A stretch of DNA of 54,472 bases from Coemansia sp. RSA 1804 (Eukaryota; Kickxellomycota; Kickxellomycetes; Kickxellales; Kickxellaceae): contig JANBTH010000024.1 in NCBI GenBank assembly GCA_027578815.1, positions 1 through 54,472 of the forward strand, read 5' to 3'. Positions 8,408 to 18,647 of the stretch are shown here, one piece after another (the stretch's first letter is position 1; each line of letters starts with the position of its first letter). Under the pieces are notes generated by a model. It did no database searches and was not told the origin of the DNA. It saw only the letters and a program-made list of their open reading frames with translations. Made by a program: the position numbers and the translations under genes.

Positions 8408-8938
8408 AGCCTTATGTGGCTAGTCTCACATTTTTAAAGCACGTATTTATCTTTGCTGGTTTGTTGTATACTGAAAAGTTGTTTTTAGGAATGAGCTATA
8501 TCTAAGCAAAGAATAGCTGTCTTGGATTAAAAGCCAGAATATTTTTTGAATAAAGTATACCGGCAGCAATTGTTTTATTGGTTTCCTTTGTTGATGACTA
8601 ATATATTGATATTTTTATACCTTGACACGAGTAAAAAAGGCACATCTGATCATCAAGTCTCAGGGAGTTCTGGACTTTCAGCTGTTAAAACAAGATATTG
8701 GCATGTCGTCATTGTTACTCAATTCGACCATATGATCAAATAAAATGGATGTGTGCAATATTGAAGGAAAATGCAAATTCAAACGCGTTTGATAGTGCCT
8801 TGCTATTTGGTATAAAACCATTTGTGTTTGCTTGCTCAATAATGGAATGAAATTCCAAGTATTCAGAGAATTGAGCTCATAAATATCAATATATAATTTT
8901 ATACCACATACATCTCTACTTTCTGTCCATCAAAGATA
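8408..8938. other. spacer leading into the second direct repeat copy
   Basis: An AT-rich spacer distantly homologous to 5450-5590; from 8641 it is nearly identical to U1. No gene seen. Confidence 0.5.
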
Positions 8939-9286
8939 ATGTCAGCCACCGGACACCAGCCTTCAAGAGGTGCTTCCACTAGCGCTTCTTCGTCATCTTC
9001 ATCTGGAAGAACCTCAACAAGGGCACCTAATGCACAGCCTAATGTGAAAAGACAGACAACTAGAACCAAAATACCTGGTCTACCAAGAGGTGAAGGAGTG
9101 CTAGGTCAAAAATCGTAGAATGCCCAAGAAATAATTTGCAAAGATGAGAATAGCTGCATAGAACATGCCGTTGTTTATTGAAATGCATGAATGGATAGGG
9201 AAAACGAGAGCTGAAATAACGAATTCCTTAAAAAGAAGAGTAGGTTCGGTTCTGGCAGGGAAATAAAGCTATAAACTAAAGAAGCC
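8641..9286 (+). repeat. direct repeat, copy 2 (pairs with 5590-6235)
   Basis: Offset 3051 bp from copy 1 and nearly identical across about 560 bp, with more drift near the right end. The unit start-to-start distances of the MGST genes are 3242 bp (U1-U2) and 3129 bp (U2-U3), so the repeat belongs to a tandem duplication of the whole cassette. Confidence 0.9.
8939..9118 (+). CDS. Ser/Thr/Arg-rich 59-aa microprotein, U2 copy
   Basis: Encodes exactly the same 59-residue protein as 5888-6067; the only difference is a synonymous His codon. The 14 or so bases before the ATG differ between copies while the frame does not, which gives slight support for coding selection. Serine-rich, basic, probably disordered. 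No known family. Confidence 0.4.
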   Translation: MSATGHQPSRGASTSASSSSSSGRTSTRAPNAQPNVKRQTTRTKIPGLPRGEGVLGQKS

Positions 9287-9873
9287 TTGTAGAATTTTAT
9301 TAGATTAGCATTGTTATTTAAGAAAGCAGCAAGGTTTGTAAGAATTATATACAAGCACCGTGTGTTGCATAGTTGTTAAGGAAATGACACTTTTGGTCAA
9401 AGAAGGGATTTATAAAAAAAATGGCGAAAGGACTACTAAGTAGAAAAAAGGAGGCATGCATGTCCAAAAAGATTGTCCCTTTTGCGGAAAATGGTTAGAG
9501 TAACGAAAAACTTTCCAAAACAAATCCGATCTTCACAAATTCTCTTTACATTTCCCGCTGACACGTATGCGCAGCCAACTGACCGTATTAGAAAGCAAAG
9601 CCATCAGGGGGGAGAGTATGTATCAGCTTGCAAATTATTGGGATCTGCTATTAGCACTCTTTTCCTTTGAAGAGTTCTGTCCATCTTTCTATCTTCTTCC
9701 TTCTTCTCCATTTAGAATACACGTTTACATAAATAGCAAGCGCTTTTTTCCTTTTTCCACTTCTCTTTACCTTTTTCAAATATTCGTTACCAGCACACAA
9801 TATACACCTCAATAAACTTCTTTTATTAGCTGACCTCTTTTACACCGACTACCTCTTACAAACACAGGAAAAA
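9119..9873 (+). promoter_or_regulatory. promoter region of U3 MGST gene
   Basis: Starts inside the direct repeat and continues as a diverged copy of the U2 promoter. TACATAAATAG begins at 9727 (its CATAAATAG core at 9728, 146 nt before the ATG, the same distance as in U2), followed by CAAGCGCTTTTTT. The leader contains CTACCTCTTACAAACACAGG. Confidence 0.55.
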
Positions 9874-10320
9874 ATGGCAATCGTTATTGGATCAAACTTT
9901 GGATACACAGTATTTGCAGCCATAGGCATTACGCTGCAATGCTTTGTGGCAGCCGAAAGCGTTACCGGTGCACGCAAGAAGTACAATGTAAATTACCCGG
10001 ATAACGGCGGCGGCAGGTACTCGGACAAACTGTCCGACGAGGACTGGGTTGCGTTCAACAACGTCAAGCGCACCAGCGATAATTACCTGGAGCAGGTCGG
10101 GATGGTGCTGGTTGCTCTGGTTCTTGCTGGCCTGTACCAGCCCAAGCTGGCCGCCTCGTTTGGCGCTGTGTATATAGTTGGCCGGTTTGCTTACACCCGT
10201 GGATACGTTGCTGGCGGTGCTGATAAGCGCCTTTACGGCGCATACATTGCACTCTTTGCATTTACTGGAATGGTTATCACTGCTGGATACAACGCGTTCA
10301 CCACCACCATTCTGGCCTAA
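9874..10320 (+). CDS. MGST3-like microsomal glutathione S-transferase (MAPEG), copy U3
   Basis: A 148-residue paralogue. The middle third (KLSDEDWVAFNN to GRFAYTRGYVAGGAD) matches U2 almost completely, but both ends differ: FAAIGITLQCFVAAESVTG near the N-terminus and KRLYGAYIALFAFTGM in the last helix instead of RRIYGAPVMGVSFLAM. ARKKYNVNYP, the Asn and Glu of SDNYLE and GRFAY are present, so it should be active. No zinc or Ser/Arg microprotein follows it; the cassette stops here. Confidence 0.9.
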   Translation: MAIVIGSNFGYTVFAAIGITLQCFVAAESVTGARKKYNVNYPDNGGGRYSDKLSDEDWVAFNNVKRTSDNYLEQVGMVLVALVLAGLYQPKLAASFGAVYIVGRFAYTRGYVAGGADKRLYGAYIALFAFTGMVITAGYNAFTTTILA

Positions 10321-10763
10321 ACGATGCTTGTTGCTTCTCTAGTAGTGGTTTCCTTTTTTTTTTTTATAATTAGCTGGCTGTGTCATTTCAATCACGGAAT
10401 CAACAAGAACAAATAGAGAAAGAATTAAGCGATGTATTATTAGAGCATTACAACATCATGGCGCATAAACGCATATATTTGTAATTTCAAGTACAGAAAA
10501 TGGCTCTAGACCTCATCATCGCCTCCCCCCCTTTATTCCAATATTTCCCTGCTCTCCCCCCATTTCCCCCCTCGTCCTTCATTCTTGCGCTAGCTCCTAC
10601 CATCTTGTAAGCTTCGCTCGTCCCCGCTCGTATCTCCCGTCTCTCTCTTTATCTCTCATCTCCGATTTTACAATACTTTTGTTTTTATCTACACACATTC
10701 TTCTTCTTCAGCGGAACGCTACCAGCCTCTCTTACCAACATTTAGTTTTTTTTTTTTACAGCA
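10321..10763 (+). promoter_or_regulatory. promoter of the diverged MGST gene
   Basis: Pyrimidine-rich with C-runs (10526-10580) and TC-rich tracts up to the start. No TATA box like that of the cassette copies and no similarity to the cassette spacers, so this gene is probably regulated differently. Confidence 0.4.
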
Positions 10764-11210
10764 ATGAGCATCGTTATTGGAACCAGCTACGTGTGGAACA
10801 TCATGGCAGCAACGGCCATGGGGCTCCAGGCCGCAGCGTTCGCCGGGTGCGCGGGGAGACAGCGGGCGCGCCTGGACCTCCCGCACGGCGCGGAGATCGG
10901 CAGCCGCGAGACGCAGAAACTCAGCGACGAGGAGAACGAGCAGTTCGCAAGGTTCCAGCGAACCAACCAGGAGCACGTGCAGTATCTGCCATTGGCGCAG
11001 TCGAGCGTGCTGCTGGCCGGGCTGTTTTATCCGAAGCTGTCGGCGTACGCGGGGCTCGCCTACATCCTGGGCCGCTTCGTCTACAGCTTCGGGTACATCA
11101 GCTGTGGCGACGAGGGCCGCAAGTACGGCGCCATGCTGGTTTGCCCCTCCATCACTGCGATGCTTGGCGCCTCGTTCTACGGGTGCTTCAAGGCGCTGAA
11201 TATTGTTTGA
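10764..11210 (+). CDS. diverged MGST3-like MAPEG protein
   Basis: 148 residues, the same length as the U1-U3 proteins, and recognisable by MSIVIGTSYVWNIMAA, LAGLFYPKLSAYAGLAYILGRF, YSFGYISCGDEGRKYGA and four hydrophobic segments. It is GC-rich and far from the others. At the site where MGST3 proteins have HQNTLE or SDNYLE it reads NQEHVQ, so the second Asn and the Glu of that motif are not in register; ARKKY becomes GRQRARL. It may have changed substrate or activity. It is probably an older paralogue, with the cassette array next to it arising later. Confidence 0.75.
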   Translation: MSIVIGTSYVWNIMAATAMGLQAAAFAGCAGRQRARLDLPHGAEIGSRETQKLSDEENEQFARFQRTNQEHVQYLPLAQSSVLLAGLFYPKLSAYAGLAYILGRFVYSFGYISCGDEGRKYGAMLVCPSITAMLGASFYGCFKALNIV

Positions 11211-11477
11211 GGTAGAAAACGGTATGCCTGCCTTGGTCATTCGTTCAGGGAAACTTCTTCCAAGCAAGGATGGATGGCCTGGTTTAGCACTTTTTCTGCG
11301 TATTAAAAAGGAATTAACAGTATTAAATTATTTCAAGAAAAGAAGGATAACAACGATCCCTCTCTCTACGAGGTTGCAACGCAAAAGATAAAAACAGAAA
11401 GGAAGGAAACAAAACGAGGGTTCAGCAACAGAAAGAATAAACACACGCAAATTGGGGGAATATGACTTCCGAGACCG

Positions 11478-13790
11478 CTAGAGCGCATCAAGCGAGACCA
11501 TCATGTCGATGAGGATGGGATGATGGCTGTGCTGGGACGAGGAAGAGTCAGCGAGCGACGCAGAGTCCTTGACCAGCGACAGACGGCCGTTGGACACGCA
11601 GGCGGTATCGTTGGAGGAAACAGAGAGCGCCGAGAGCGCCGAGAAGCGCGGATTCTGCTTCGGAGATCCGACACACGGATCCGAGCGGGGCGGCGCCGCG
11701 GGGTGCGTCGGGAGCGGCCGGATGGAGGCGGAGGCGGCTGTTGCGATGGTTGCGGCCGAGATGCTGGCGGCCGACGAGCCCAGCACGGCGGCGCACGGCT
11801 TGCGGTGCGTCGCCATCACCAGCGCCAGCCGCGGCCACAGGCGCCGGTCAACCAGCGGCAGCCGCTGCTTCGGCGCGGCGCGCGCGGAGTTGCGGCGCTC
11901 GGCAGAGTGCACGGTGCGACTGGTGCTGCTGCCGCCGCTGCGGTGGTTGAAGCGCGATCCAAGGCCGAGCAGCGCACGCCCGCCCGCGGGTGACGTCGCC
12001 GCCGCCGGAGAAGAAGAGGAGCCGAGCCGAGTCATGGCGCTGGGAATCACCCCGTGGTCTGCGCCGGGTGGCCCGCCGGCGCGGGAAACGAGCTGGCTGA
12101 CAGCGACTCGGTGCGCGTCGGCGTGGTAGAGCTCCTGCAGGCGCGTGAGGAACGCCGTCGAAAACCCGCCCTTGTAGCCGTTGGCCGACAGCGCCTGCAG
12201 CGCGGGCGCGTGGAAGTGCCAGCCGAGCTGCTGGTTGCGCAGCGCCGACGACGGAGAGAAGGCTGGCGCAGACGCATCGTCGGCGCGAGTCGTCTGGCCA
12301 ATCACATCGACGCTGGTGCTGCTGCTTGTGGCTGCCGCCGACTGCTGGCCAAGGAGCGGGAGCGGCGGCACCGGCGGCGACCCGTCGGGCGACAGCAGCC
12401 ACGGCGGAGTCGCACACTCTGCGCCGCGCGCGCAGTGCGACACGGCGCGCAGCGACGAGTGGAGCGGCAGATGCTGCTGCGACGCTGACGGCTGGCGCCG
12501 CGGAATCAGCTGCTGCAGCCGCGCGCTCAAATCCGTGATGCTCCGGTTGAGTCGGGACGCATCGGGCGCCGCGTGGTCTGTGCGCAGTCTGGGCGCCGGC
12601 CAGTGCGCAGCCGCCTCGTGTGCGCTGCCATGCGCAGCCAGCGGAGCTGCGGCGCCCTCGGCCTCCAAGCGCGTGGCAAGCGGCAGCGGCACCCGCGCCT
12701 GCGCGCGCCGCACCTGGCCGCTCCAGGAGGCGGGCGAAAAGAACGTCAGCTCCGCGTAGTACGTGAAGCGGAGATACGCTGTTTCGCGCAGCACGAAGAG
12801 ATCGCGCGGGAGCGCGGCGTGCAGCAGCGCAGTGTGCGACGCGCCCCTGCCGCCGGCCGACGCGTCGCGCTCGAGCGGGAGCTCGCGCTTGGCGCTGATT
12901 GCGCGGCGCGACGACCACAGCCGCCGCCCGAGATCCAGCTGCTCCTCGTGCGGCTCCGGCAGCTGCGGGTAGAAGCAGTCTGTCTGCTCGTACAGCACAA
13001 AGTGCGCCCTGCGCACGGGCCGCCCTCCCGATACGCGCACCTGCATGTCGACTGCGTCGCCCGGCGCAAACGCCTGCTTCGCCGCCGTCGCCTGCACCTC
13101 GAGCACGCGCTGGCTCGGATTGTCCGCGTCGTTTGCGCTGTCGCTGAACCAGTACGCCTGCGACTTGTGGTCTGCCGTTTCTGCTGCTCCGCTTTGTCGG
13201 TGACTGCTGCTGCCGAGGTGGCTTTGGCCGCTGTGTCCTGCTGGCAGCGGCGCAACCGTTTCCGGCACAAAGTTGATTGTCTGCGCCGCCGCCAGCAGCG
13301 GCTGCTCCGTGTCCGCCTTGCGCGGGCCACTACTGCCGCATCCACCGCTGCTCGGCCGCCCCAGCAGCTCCGCCGTGAACTCGTACGCTATCTCGTACTC
13401 CTCCGTCGCGCTGCTCTGCGGGTAGTTTACGCGCGGGAACTCGCACGAGAAGTGGAACATGTGGAGTCCCGCCGACAGCTGTCTCATCTGCTCGTCGCTG
13501 CCTCGCCCGCTCCACAGCTCCATCGACTGGTTGAAGTACTCCCGCGCTACCTGCTTAGACCGGCCCACTGGCACCCGCGCTGCGTTGCTGTTTACCGAGG
13601 ACGGCGCCAGCAGAATCCGCTCCACGCCGACAAACTGCATCCTCAGGCTTGTCGCCGCCTGCGCCTCTGCCAGCTGCAAGTACACCACTCCGGCCAGGCT
13701 TGTTCGCGGCGTGCATCGCGGGGGCGCGCCCGATGTGTATGCTGGGAACCGGATCTCCAATACGCCTGTGTGTTGCTGTGTCTCCTTCAT
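11478..13790 (-). CDS. arrestin-fold (alpha-arrestin-like) protein 1
   Basis: 770 residues. An arrestin N-like domain spans about residues 8-165 (LEIRFPAYTSG, LAGVVYLQLAE, LRMQFVGVERI, HMFHFSCEFPRVNYP, EIAYEFTAELLG). A second arrestin sandwich spans about 225-365 (LEVQATAAKQAFAPGD, RRAHFVLYEQTDCFYP, LRFTYYAELTFFSP). The rest is a low-complexity Ser/Ala/Pro tail. Alpha-arrestins usually adapt Nedd4/Rsp5 ubiquitin ligases to plasma-membrane transporters through PPxY motifs; I see no PPxY here, so ligase recruitment would need another route. It is paralogous to the next gene: both begin with the same fold order and the phrase FxGVERxxxxP. Confidence 0.75.
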   Translation of the reverse strand: MKETQQHTGVLEIRFPAYTSGAPPRCTPRTSLAGVVYLQLAEAQAATSLRMQFVGVERILLAPSSVNSNAARVPVGRSKQVAREYFNQSMELWSGRGSDEQMRQLSAGLHMFHFSCEFPRVNYPQSSATEEYEIAYEFTAELLGRPSSGGCGSSGPRKADTEQPLLAAAQTINFVPETVAPLPAGHSGQSHLGSSSHRQSGAAETADHKSQAYWFSDSANDADNPSQRVLEVQATAAKQAFAPGDAVDMQVRVSGGRPVRRAHFVLYEQTDCFYPQLPEPHEEQLDLGRRLWSSRRAISAKRELPLERDASAGGRGASHTALLHAALPRDLFVLRETAYLRFTYYAELTFFSPASWSGQVRRAQARVPLPLATRLEAEGAAAPLAAHGSAHEAAAHWPAPRLRTDHAAPDASRLNRSITDLSARLQQLIPRRQPSASQQHLPLHSSLRAVSHCARGAECATPPWLLSPDGSPPVPPLPLLGQQSAAATSSSTSVDVIGQTTRADDASAPAFSPSSALRNQQLGWHFHAPALQALSANGYKGGFSTAFLTRLQELYHADAHRVAVSQLVSRAGGPPGADHGVIPSAMTRLGSSSSPAAATSPAGGRALLGLGSRFNHRSGGSSTSRTVHSAERRNSARAAPKQRLPLVDRRLWPRLALVMATHRKPCAAVLGSSAASISAATIATAASASIRPLPTHPAAPPRSDPCVGSPKQNPRFSALSALSVSSNDTACVSNGRLSLVKDSASLADSSSSQHSHHPILIDMMVSLDAL

Positions 13791-15887
13791 TCTGTACGAC
13801 TCGTAGCTGTTGTACTTATTCTTTTTGATTATCTTTTATTTTGGTGTGCTGAATATCCTCACGTACGCGCGTTAGTGGTAAAACTAATATACAAATATAA
13901 ACAATATAATTCTGCAATGTTTGGACACGCAATAACTTTAATGTTTGTTTTTTTTTGAAAAATAGATAAATAAGAGTATTATTAAATACGAGATGTCAAA
14001 GAAAGAGAAATGATTCTTTTTCTTTACTGTAAATATGAAAGACCTGGCTTGTATTACAAGGTGAATAGTAGATAATGTCGTGGGTTTTATTTTTTATTTC
14101 CTGTCTTTTTGTTGTCGTAAATAATATAATTTTCTTGTTTTCTTGGTATCAATTCAATTCTCGCGCATAATTCTTTTCCTTTCCTCCTCTCCTCTCTCTC
14201 TCCCTCCCTCGAACTAGATTTTTTAGTTCCGCTTTCTATATCTGGTATGCGAGGACAAGATGAATACCAAATATTCATTTTTCTTTTTTTTTGGGAGAGG
14301 GGAGGGAGAAAATATGTTTTGTGTCTCTTCTCCTCAGCTTTTTTTCTTTCTTTCTTTCATTTTCCTCTTGTCCTCGCCTTGTTTGTTTTTATGTTATTTT
14401 CCATTTTCAAAACCGGTTTCACCATTGTTCTCAAGGGGGGAGATGGTTTCTTTTCATTTCATTTTTTTCTTCTGATTCTCTTTATCCTCCCCCTTCTCCC
14501 TCCCAAGCTCCCTCCTCTTCCTCTCTCTTACTTGATATCTCATGTTTTGAATCTTCATAACACCGGTAAAAGACCGTATAGTATGGTGGATGCGGTAGGA
14601 TAGGGGTTGTCTTTCTTGACTACTTTGTGCATCCATCCAGTCCCTTCCGCCTTTTGCCATATTCTCATACCAAATGTAGTTTTTTACATGCCTAAAGTAG
14701 TGCAAGGACACAGAGTAAGGGGGGAGATGTTGGATACGTAATCTTACTTTTTTTCCATGTTTATATTGTTCTACTTGTTGTTTGAGATTTCAAACGCACA
14801 CTCACATTACTCACCCACATGATTATTTGCAACAGCAGAAGCAAACGTATAACAATAATGTTTCAACTTGTTGATTTGTCAATGACTTTTTTCTTTCTTT
14901 CTTTTTCAACATTTCACAAGTAATAATGACGAATACTTTATTTTTTTATTCTCTCGATCTCATCACCACGCCACATTTTTTCTTTTTCTCGTTTTCTACT
15001 TTATATTTTGTGGCGGAAATTTGTATATTTTTGCAAGCCGTTATATAGCGGTCTGGAATTTAAGCCTCACTGCCAATAAGTATATTCTTTCCATTTGATC
15101 TCATTGAAAATTTCGTTTATCATGCTTGTTCTGTTTTTCTTTTTCCTTTTGACCATGTCTTTTTCTGAATGAATCATTTTTGATTCTTGTTTTCATTATT
15201 TCAATCGATTGTAGAACGCAGTAAATCTTGACAATCTTACCGTTCTGAATACACACAAACCACCATTATCCTGTTGATTTCATTGTTTGCCATTGTGAAC
15301 TTGCTAATGCCTTGTTTTACTTATTCCTTTTTATCTCGCTGACAGTGATAAGGAGTCAATGTGCTATGACGATTGCAAGCACAGAATATAAACTCGCAAA
15401 ACACATTGAAGGATTGCAATAATAGTAGCTGCTTTTTTTATTTACATGCAGTGGCTTTTGCTGATCTTGGAATTCTACGGTGGCAAATATCTAGAATAAT
15501 GTTACCGAAAGAGAATGGGAAAGAAAGCAATGCTGCGTGGGTTGGAAGGATGTGATCTTGCTTCAAACCCAGCCTCAATCATGATCTAGACGGTCTGCGA
15601 TTCTACACGGCCTCACCCACCGTTGCCAGTGGTTTGTTTTCTTGTTGAACCGCCAAAGGAAACAAGGATCTTTTGGCTCTTGCATATTGCCGTGAATATG
15701 CAACCACATATAATGGCTGAGAATGCAGAATATGCCCAGCATGTTGAATGTAACTGTAACCCCCCCTGTCACTTGCTGGACTCATTGTTTTCATTCTTAG
15801 TTTAAAGAATAAGAAAAAGCCATAAAAATTACCAAACGCTTTCAAAACGCAGAATAAAAGAAAAAGGAAAAAGAAAAAACTACAGTT
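13791..15887. other. 2.1 kb intergenic region between the two arrestin-like genes
   Basis: AT-rich with polypyrimidine tracts (14280-14520). The frames present are short or Phe/Ser low-complexity. No RNA gene recognised. The left end should hold the arrestin 1 promoter and the right end the arrestin 2 3' UTR. Confidence 0.5.
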
Positions 15888-18647
15888 TTACATTCTGTTG
15901 GAGCCGATATTAATGCTCTCGAGCACTGGTGCTGGGATCTTTTCGCCGTTCTGAATAAACGATAAAAGACATGGAAAGTTTCCATCGTCATCGTCCACCC
16001 TGACGCCACCGCAGATGCTGCTCTTGCCGTTTTTGTGCAATGTGGTGTCAAACTGAAACTCTGACAGCGTGTTTGCAGGCGACCCATTGTTATCATTGTT
16101 GTTGCTGAGACCGTTGTGGCTGTTTCTATTGGCACTTGTCTCCTCGGACTGTGCAATCGACAGATTGAGACAAGAAATGCTATCGCGCAGACTCTGTGCG
16201 CTGTTGTTGTTCACCGAATCATTCAGCATCTGACTGCTACTACTACCACTGCTGCTGCTGCTGTTGCCACCTATAGAGTCCCTGCCTACTTTGGTCGCCC
16301 CATTGCTAATTCGCTTGTAGCTTTTAGACAAAGCCGTAGCACCACCACCGCCGGCGCTGTTTGTCTGCCGCCGACTGGTAACAATCTTCAGCGGAAGCCT
16401 CCCTGTTGCCTTCTTTGTTGTTCCGAAACTTCCTCCAAGCGTCATCGCAATGTCCACCGTGTACTCGTAATCCAGATACACTGACGAGACCGGAGACATC
16501 TCAGCCATTGGTGGCAAAGTAAACTGCACCTTGGCAAAGCGATACGACCCCTTTGCAAGCAGCCCGCCAAGCGCCACAGGTGTCACCGAGGACAGTCTGT
16601 TTGTGCACTTTGATTGCTGCAGCAGCGGGTTGTATGTTGAGTTAGCGCGTGCCAGCGAAAGGTAGCTGTTGTTGCCTGTCACAGGCGAGGCTGTTGTTTT
16701 ACTCGGCTGGTATCTGCTGGATATGGTGTCTGATATTGAGCTGCGATCGCTGATGCTGTCTTCGTTCTCGCTGCTCATATTTCTTGACAGGCGATGGCCG
16801 TTGCTGGAGCCAATGCCGCCGCCATAGTTGATTGAAGAGCCCTTGCTTGTCAGTGGAGACGATATTGTACTGCCGGTTCTCTGTAGCAATTGCTGCTGCT
16901 GTTGCTGCTGCTGTTGCTGCTGCTGTTGCTGGGTGGTTGCTGGCGACAGATATGGCGTTGACATGGCAGAGACGGTTTCAATTATAGAGTTGTCGGGGGT
17001 TTGCTGCGTGTTGGATAAAGGTAGGACGGCAGTGGCGGCGGTGGCGGCGGCAGTTGTATCGGGCTGCGCTGGTAGCAAGCATTGCGAATAGATACTGCTC
17101 TGCTGGTGAACGGCTGCACCAAGCGACGCTGTGCGAGAACGCCCAAGAGTGTGGGTACTGGATATCTGCTGCAATCCCGGGCCTGGCTGCATATGACTTG
17201 TGCTATCTAAAGAAGTTGTTGATTCGGACATCCCCACCCGAGCATTGCCGAGAGTATCGCAGCTGGCATTTGAAACCTTGATGCTCTTGGTGCTGCCAAG
17301 CAGCTCCTGAGACTCGGTCAGCGGCGACAGCGGCACACATGACGGCGACAGCAACCTGTTGCTTAATTGCTGCTGCTGCTGTTTGGTCGCCAAAATGCTG
17401 GCATCAACAATGGCCAGCCCTGCGGTCGCGACCAGTGAACTTGGAACAGCGTCTGTCGAGTTTCTTGACACTTCGATTGACTGAGCCCCAATGCTCGCCT
17501 TTGACGACCTGCCCACGATGCGCGAAAAGCCCGAGTACTGCTGATGCTGCTGCTTTGGCTGGCGCTGCTCCTGGTGAAGCTGCAAACCAACGGCATTGTC
17601 TGGTCGGGACTTTGACCCTGATGTGCTGTTTGTGAACAAATACCGCCCAACCAAGCCTATGTCCTGAGTAAGACTCGACTTTGTCAGCTTGCTGAACTCA
17701 ATCTCCTGCGGTGCCGTAAGATCAACCGAACATCTCCACAGTATAGGCACCTCCGATTCGTCAATAATAGGAGCAGACGACTTTCTGCACCGGATGTTCT
17801 CGCGCAGCTGGACGGTGGCGTGGGCGATCTTCTTGCCTGCAGGCGCAAGGATCAGCAGCTCAACGGTCTCGCCTGGGAGATACGCCGGTGTGGAGTTGAA
17901 GACGTGGAGATTCAGAAACAGCTTGGGAGCCGAGCTGCCTGACAGCTGGAAGGGAAGAAGAGACGCAGGCCGCAGGTCGCCGGCGTTTGAGCCAAGCGGC
18001 TGGCTGCTGGCGATGCCGCCGGTAGCAGAAGCTGCAGCGGCTGCTGCTGCTGCGGTTGCGTCAACCATAGCAACAACGGTCTCGAGAGGAGCAGCGCTCA
18101 GCGCATGCGAGACCATCGGCGACTGCACAACAGGCTCGAATCTAAAGCACTTGGCTCCGGTTTTATGCACATCCTTCAGGACCCTCTCGCCTCGTTGCGA
18201 GGCGAGAACCTCGGTAAAAAGACTCGCCTCCAGGTAATACGAGATCTCGATGTCGGGCGTTTGCCGAGGCGTCGGCATGTTGACATGTGGCATTGTGAAG
18301 GAGAAGTGGAAGCGATGTGCGCGGTCGCAGGGAATAGTTCTGGCGCTTCCTACGCGCGGCGTGCCCCAGAGCACAAGCTCGCGTCTGAAAAACTCCTTGT
18401 CCATCACCATCGTCTGCGACATCATTGTTAGCTGCTGGCGCTTCTCTGCGATCTCCATGCGTGCTGTTGCCACCGGTGTGCGACGCACACGCTCGACTCC
18501 GCAGAACTTGAGCTGCAAATGCGACGCATCCATGGGGCTGCTGAGCTTCAAAACCACCACACCAGCAATGGTTTCTCCCGGTCTGCAGACAGGCATTCCT
18601 GTTATGTGGGAAGGAAAGCAGATCTCAAACATTGTTGGCTCTGCCAT
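15888..18647 (-). CDS. arrestin-fold (alpha-arrestin-like) protein 2 with a split second domain
   Basis: 919 residues. The arrestin N-like domain is at about 5-165 (FEICFPSHITGMPVCRPGE, AGVVVLKLSSP, LQLKFCGVERVRRTP, FHFSFTMPHVNMPTP, EISYYLEAS). The second sandwich starts near 248 (LFLNLHVFNSTPAYLPGE) and runs to about 320. It seems to finish only near 695-745 (YRFAKVQFTLPPMAEMSP, VYLDYEYTVDIAMTLGG). Between these lies a Ser/Thr/Gln-rich insertion of about 370 residues with a polyglutamine run around 574-592. The tail is Ser/Asn-rich. No PPxY motif seen. Likely an adaptor in membrane-protein trafficking, by family. Confidence 0.75.
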   Translation of the reverse strand: MAEPTMFEICFPSHITGMPVCRPGETIAGVVVLKLSSPMDASHLQLKFCGVERVRRTPVATARMEIAEKRQQLTMMSQTMVMDKEFFRRELVLWGTPRVGSARTIPCDRAHRFHFSFTMPHVNMPTPRQTPDIEISYYLEASLFTEVLASQRGERVLKDVHKTGAKCFRFEPVVQSPMVSHALSAAPLETVVAMVDATAAAAAAAASATGGIASSQPLGSNAGDLRPASLLPFQLSGSSAPKLFLNLHVFNSTPAYLPGETVELLILAPAGKKIAHATVQLRENIRCRKSSAPIIDESEVPILWRCSVDLTAPQEIEFSKLTKSSLTQDIGLVGRYLFTNSTSGSKSRPDNAVGLQLHQEQRQPKQQHQQYSGFSRIVGRSSKASIGAQSIEVSRNSTDAVPSSLVATAGLAIVDASILATKQQQQQLSNRLLSPSCVPLSPLTESQELLGSTKSIKVSNASCDTLGNARVGMSESTTSLDSTSHMQPGPGLQQISSTHTLGRSRTASLGAAVHQQSSIYSQCLLPAQPDTTAAATAATAVLPLSNTQQTPDNSIIETVSAMSTPYLSPATTQQQQQQQQQQQQQQLLQRTGSTISSPLTSKGSSINYGGGIGSSNGHRLSRNMSSENEDSISDRSSISDTISSRYQPSKTTASPVTGNNSYLSLARANSTYNPLLQQSKCTNRLSSVTPVALGGLLAKGSYRFAKVQFTLPPMAEMSPVSSVYLDYEYTVDIAMTLGGSFGTTKKATGRLPLKIVTSRRQTNSAGGGGATALSKSYKRISNGATKVGRDSIGGNSSSSSGSSSSQMLNDSVNNNSAQSLRDSISCLNLSIAQSEETSANRNSHNGLSNNNDNNGSPANTLSEFQFDTTLHKNGKSSICGGVRVDDDDGNFPCLLSFIQNGEKIPAPVLESINIGSNRM

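Noticed and set aside
14247..14603. Phe/Leu/Ser-rich 118-codon frame
   Set aside because: It arises from polypyrimidine tracts and not from coding sequence.
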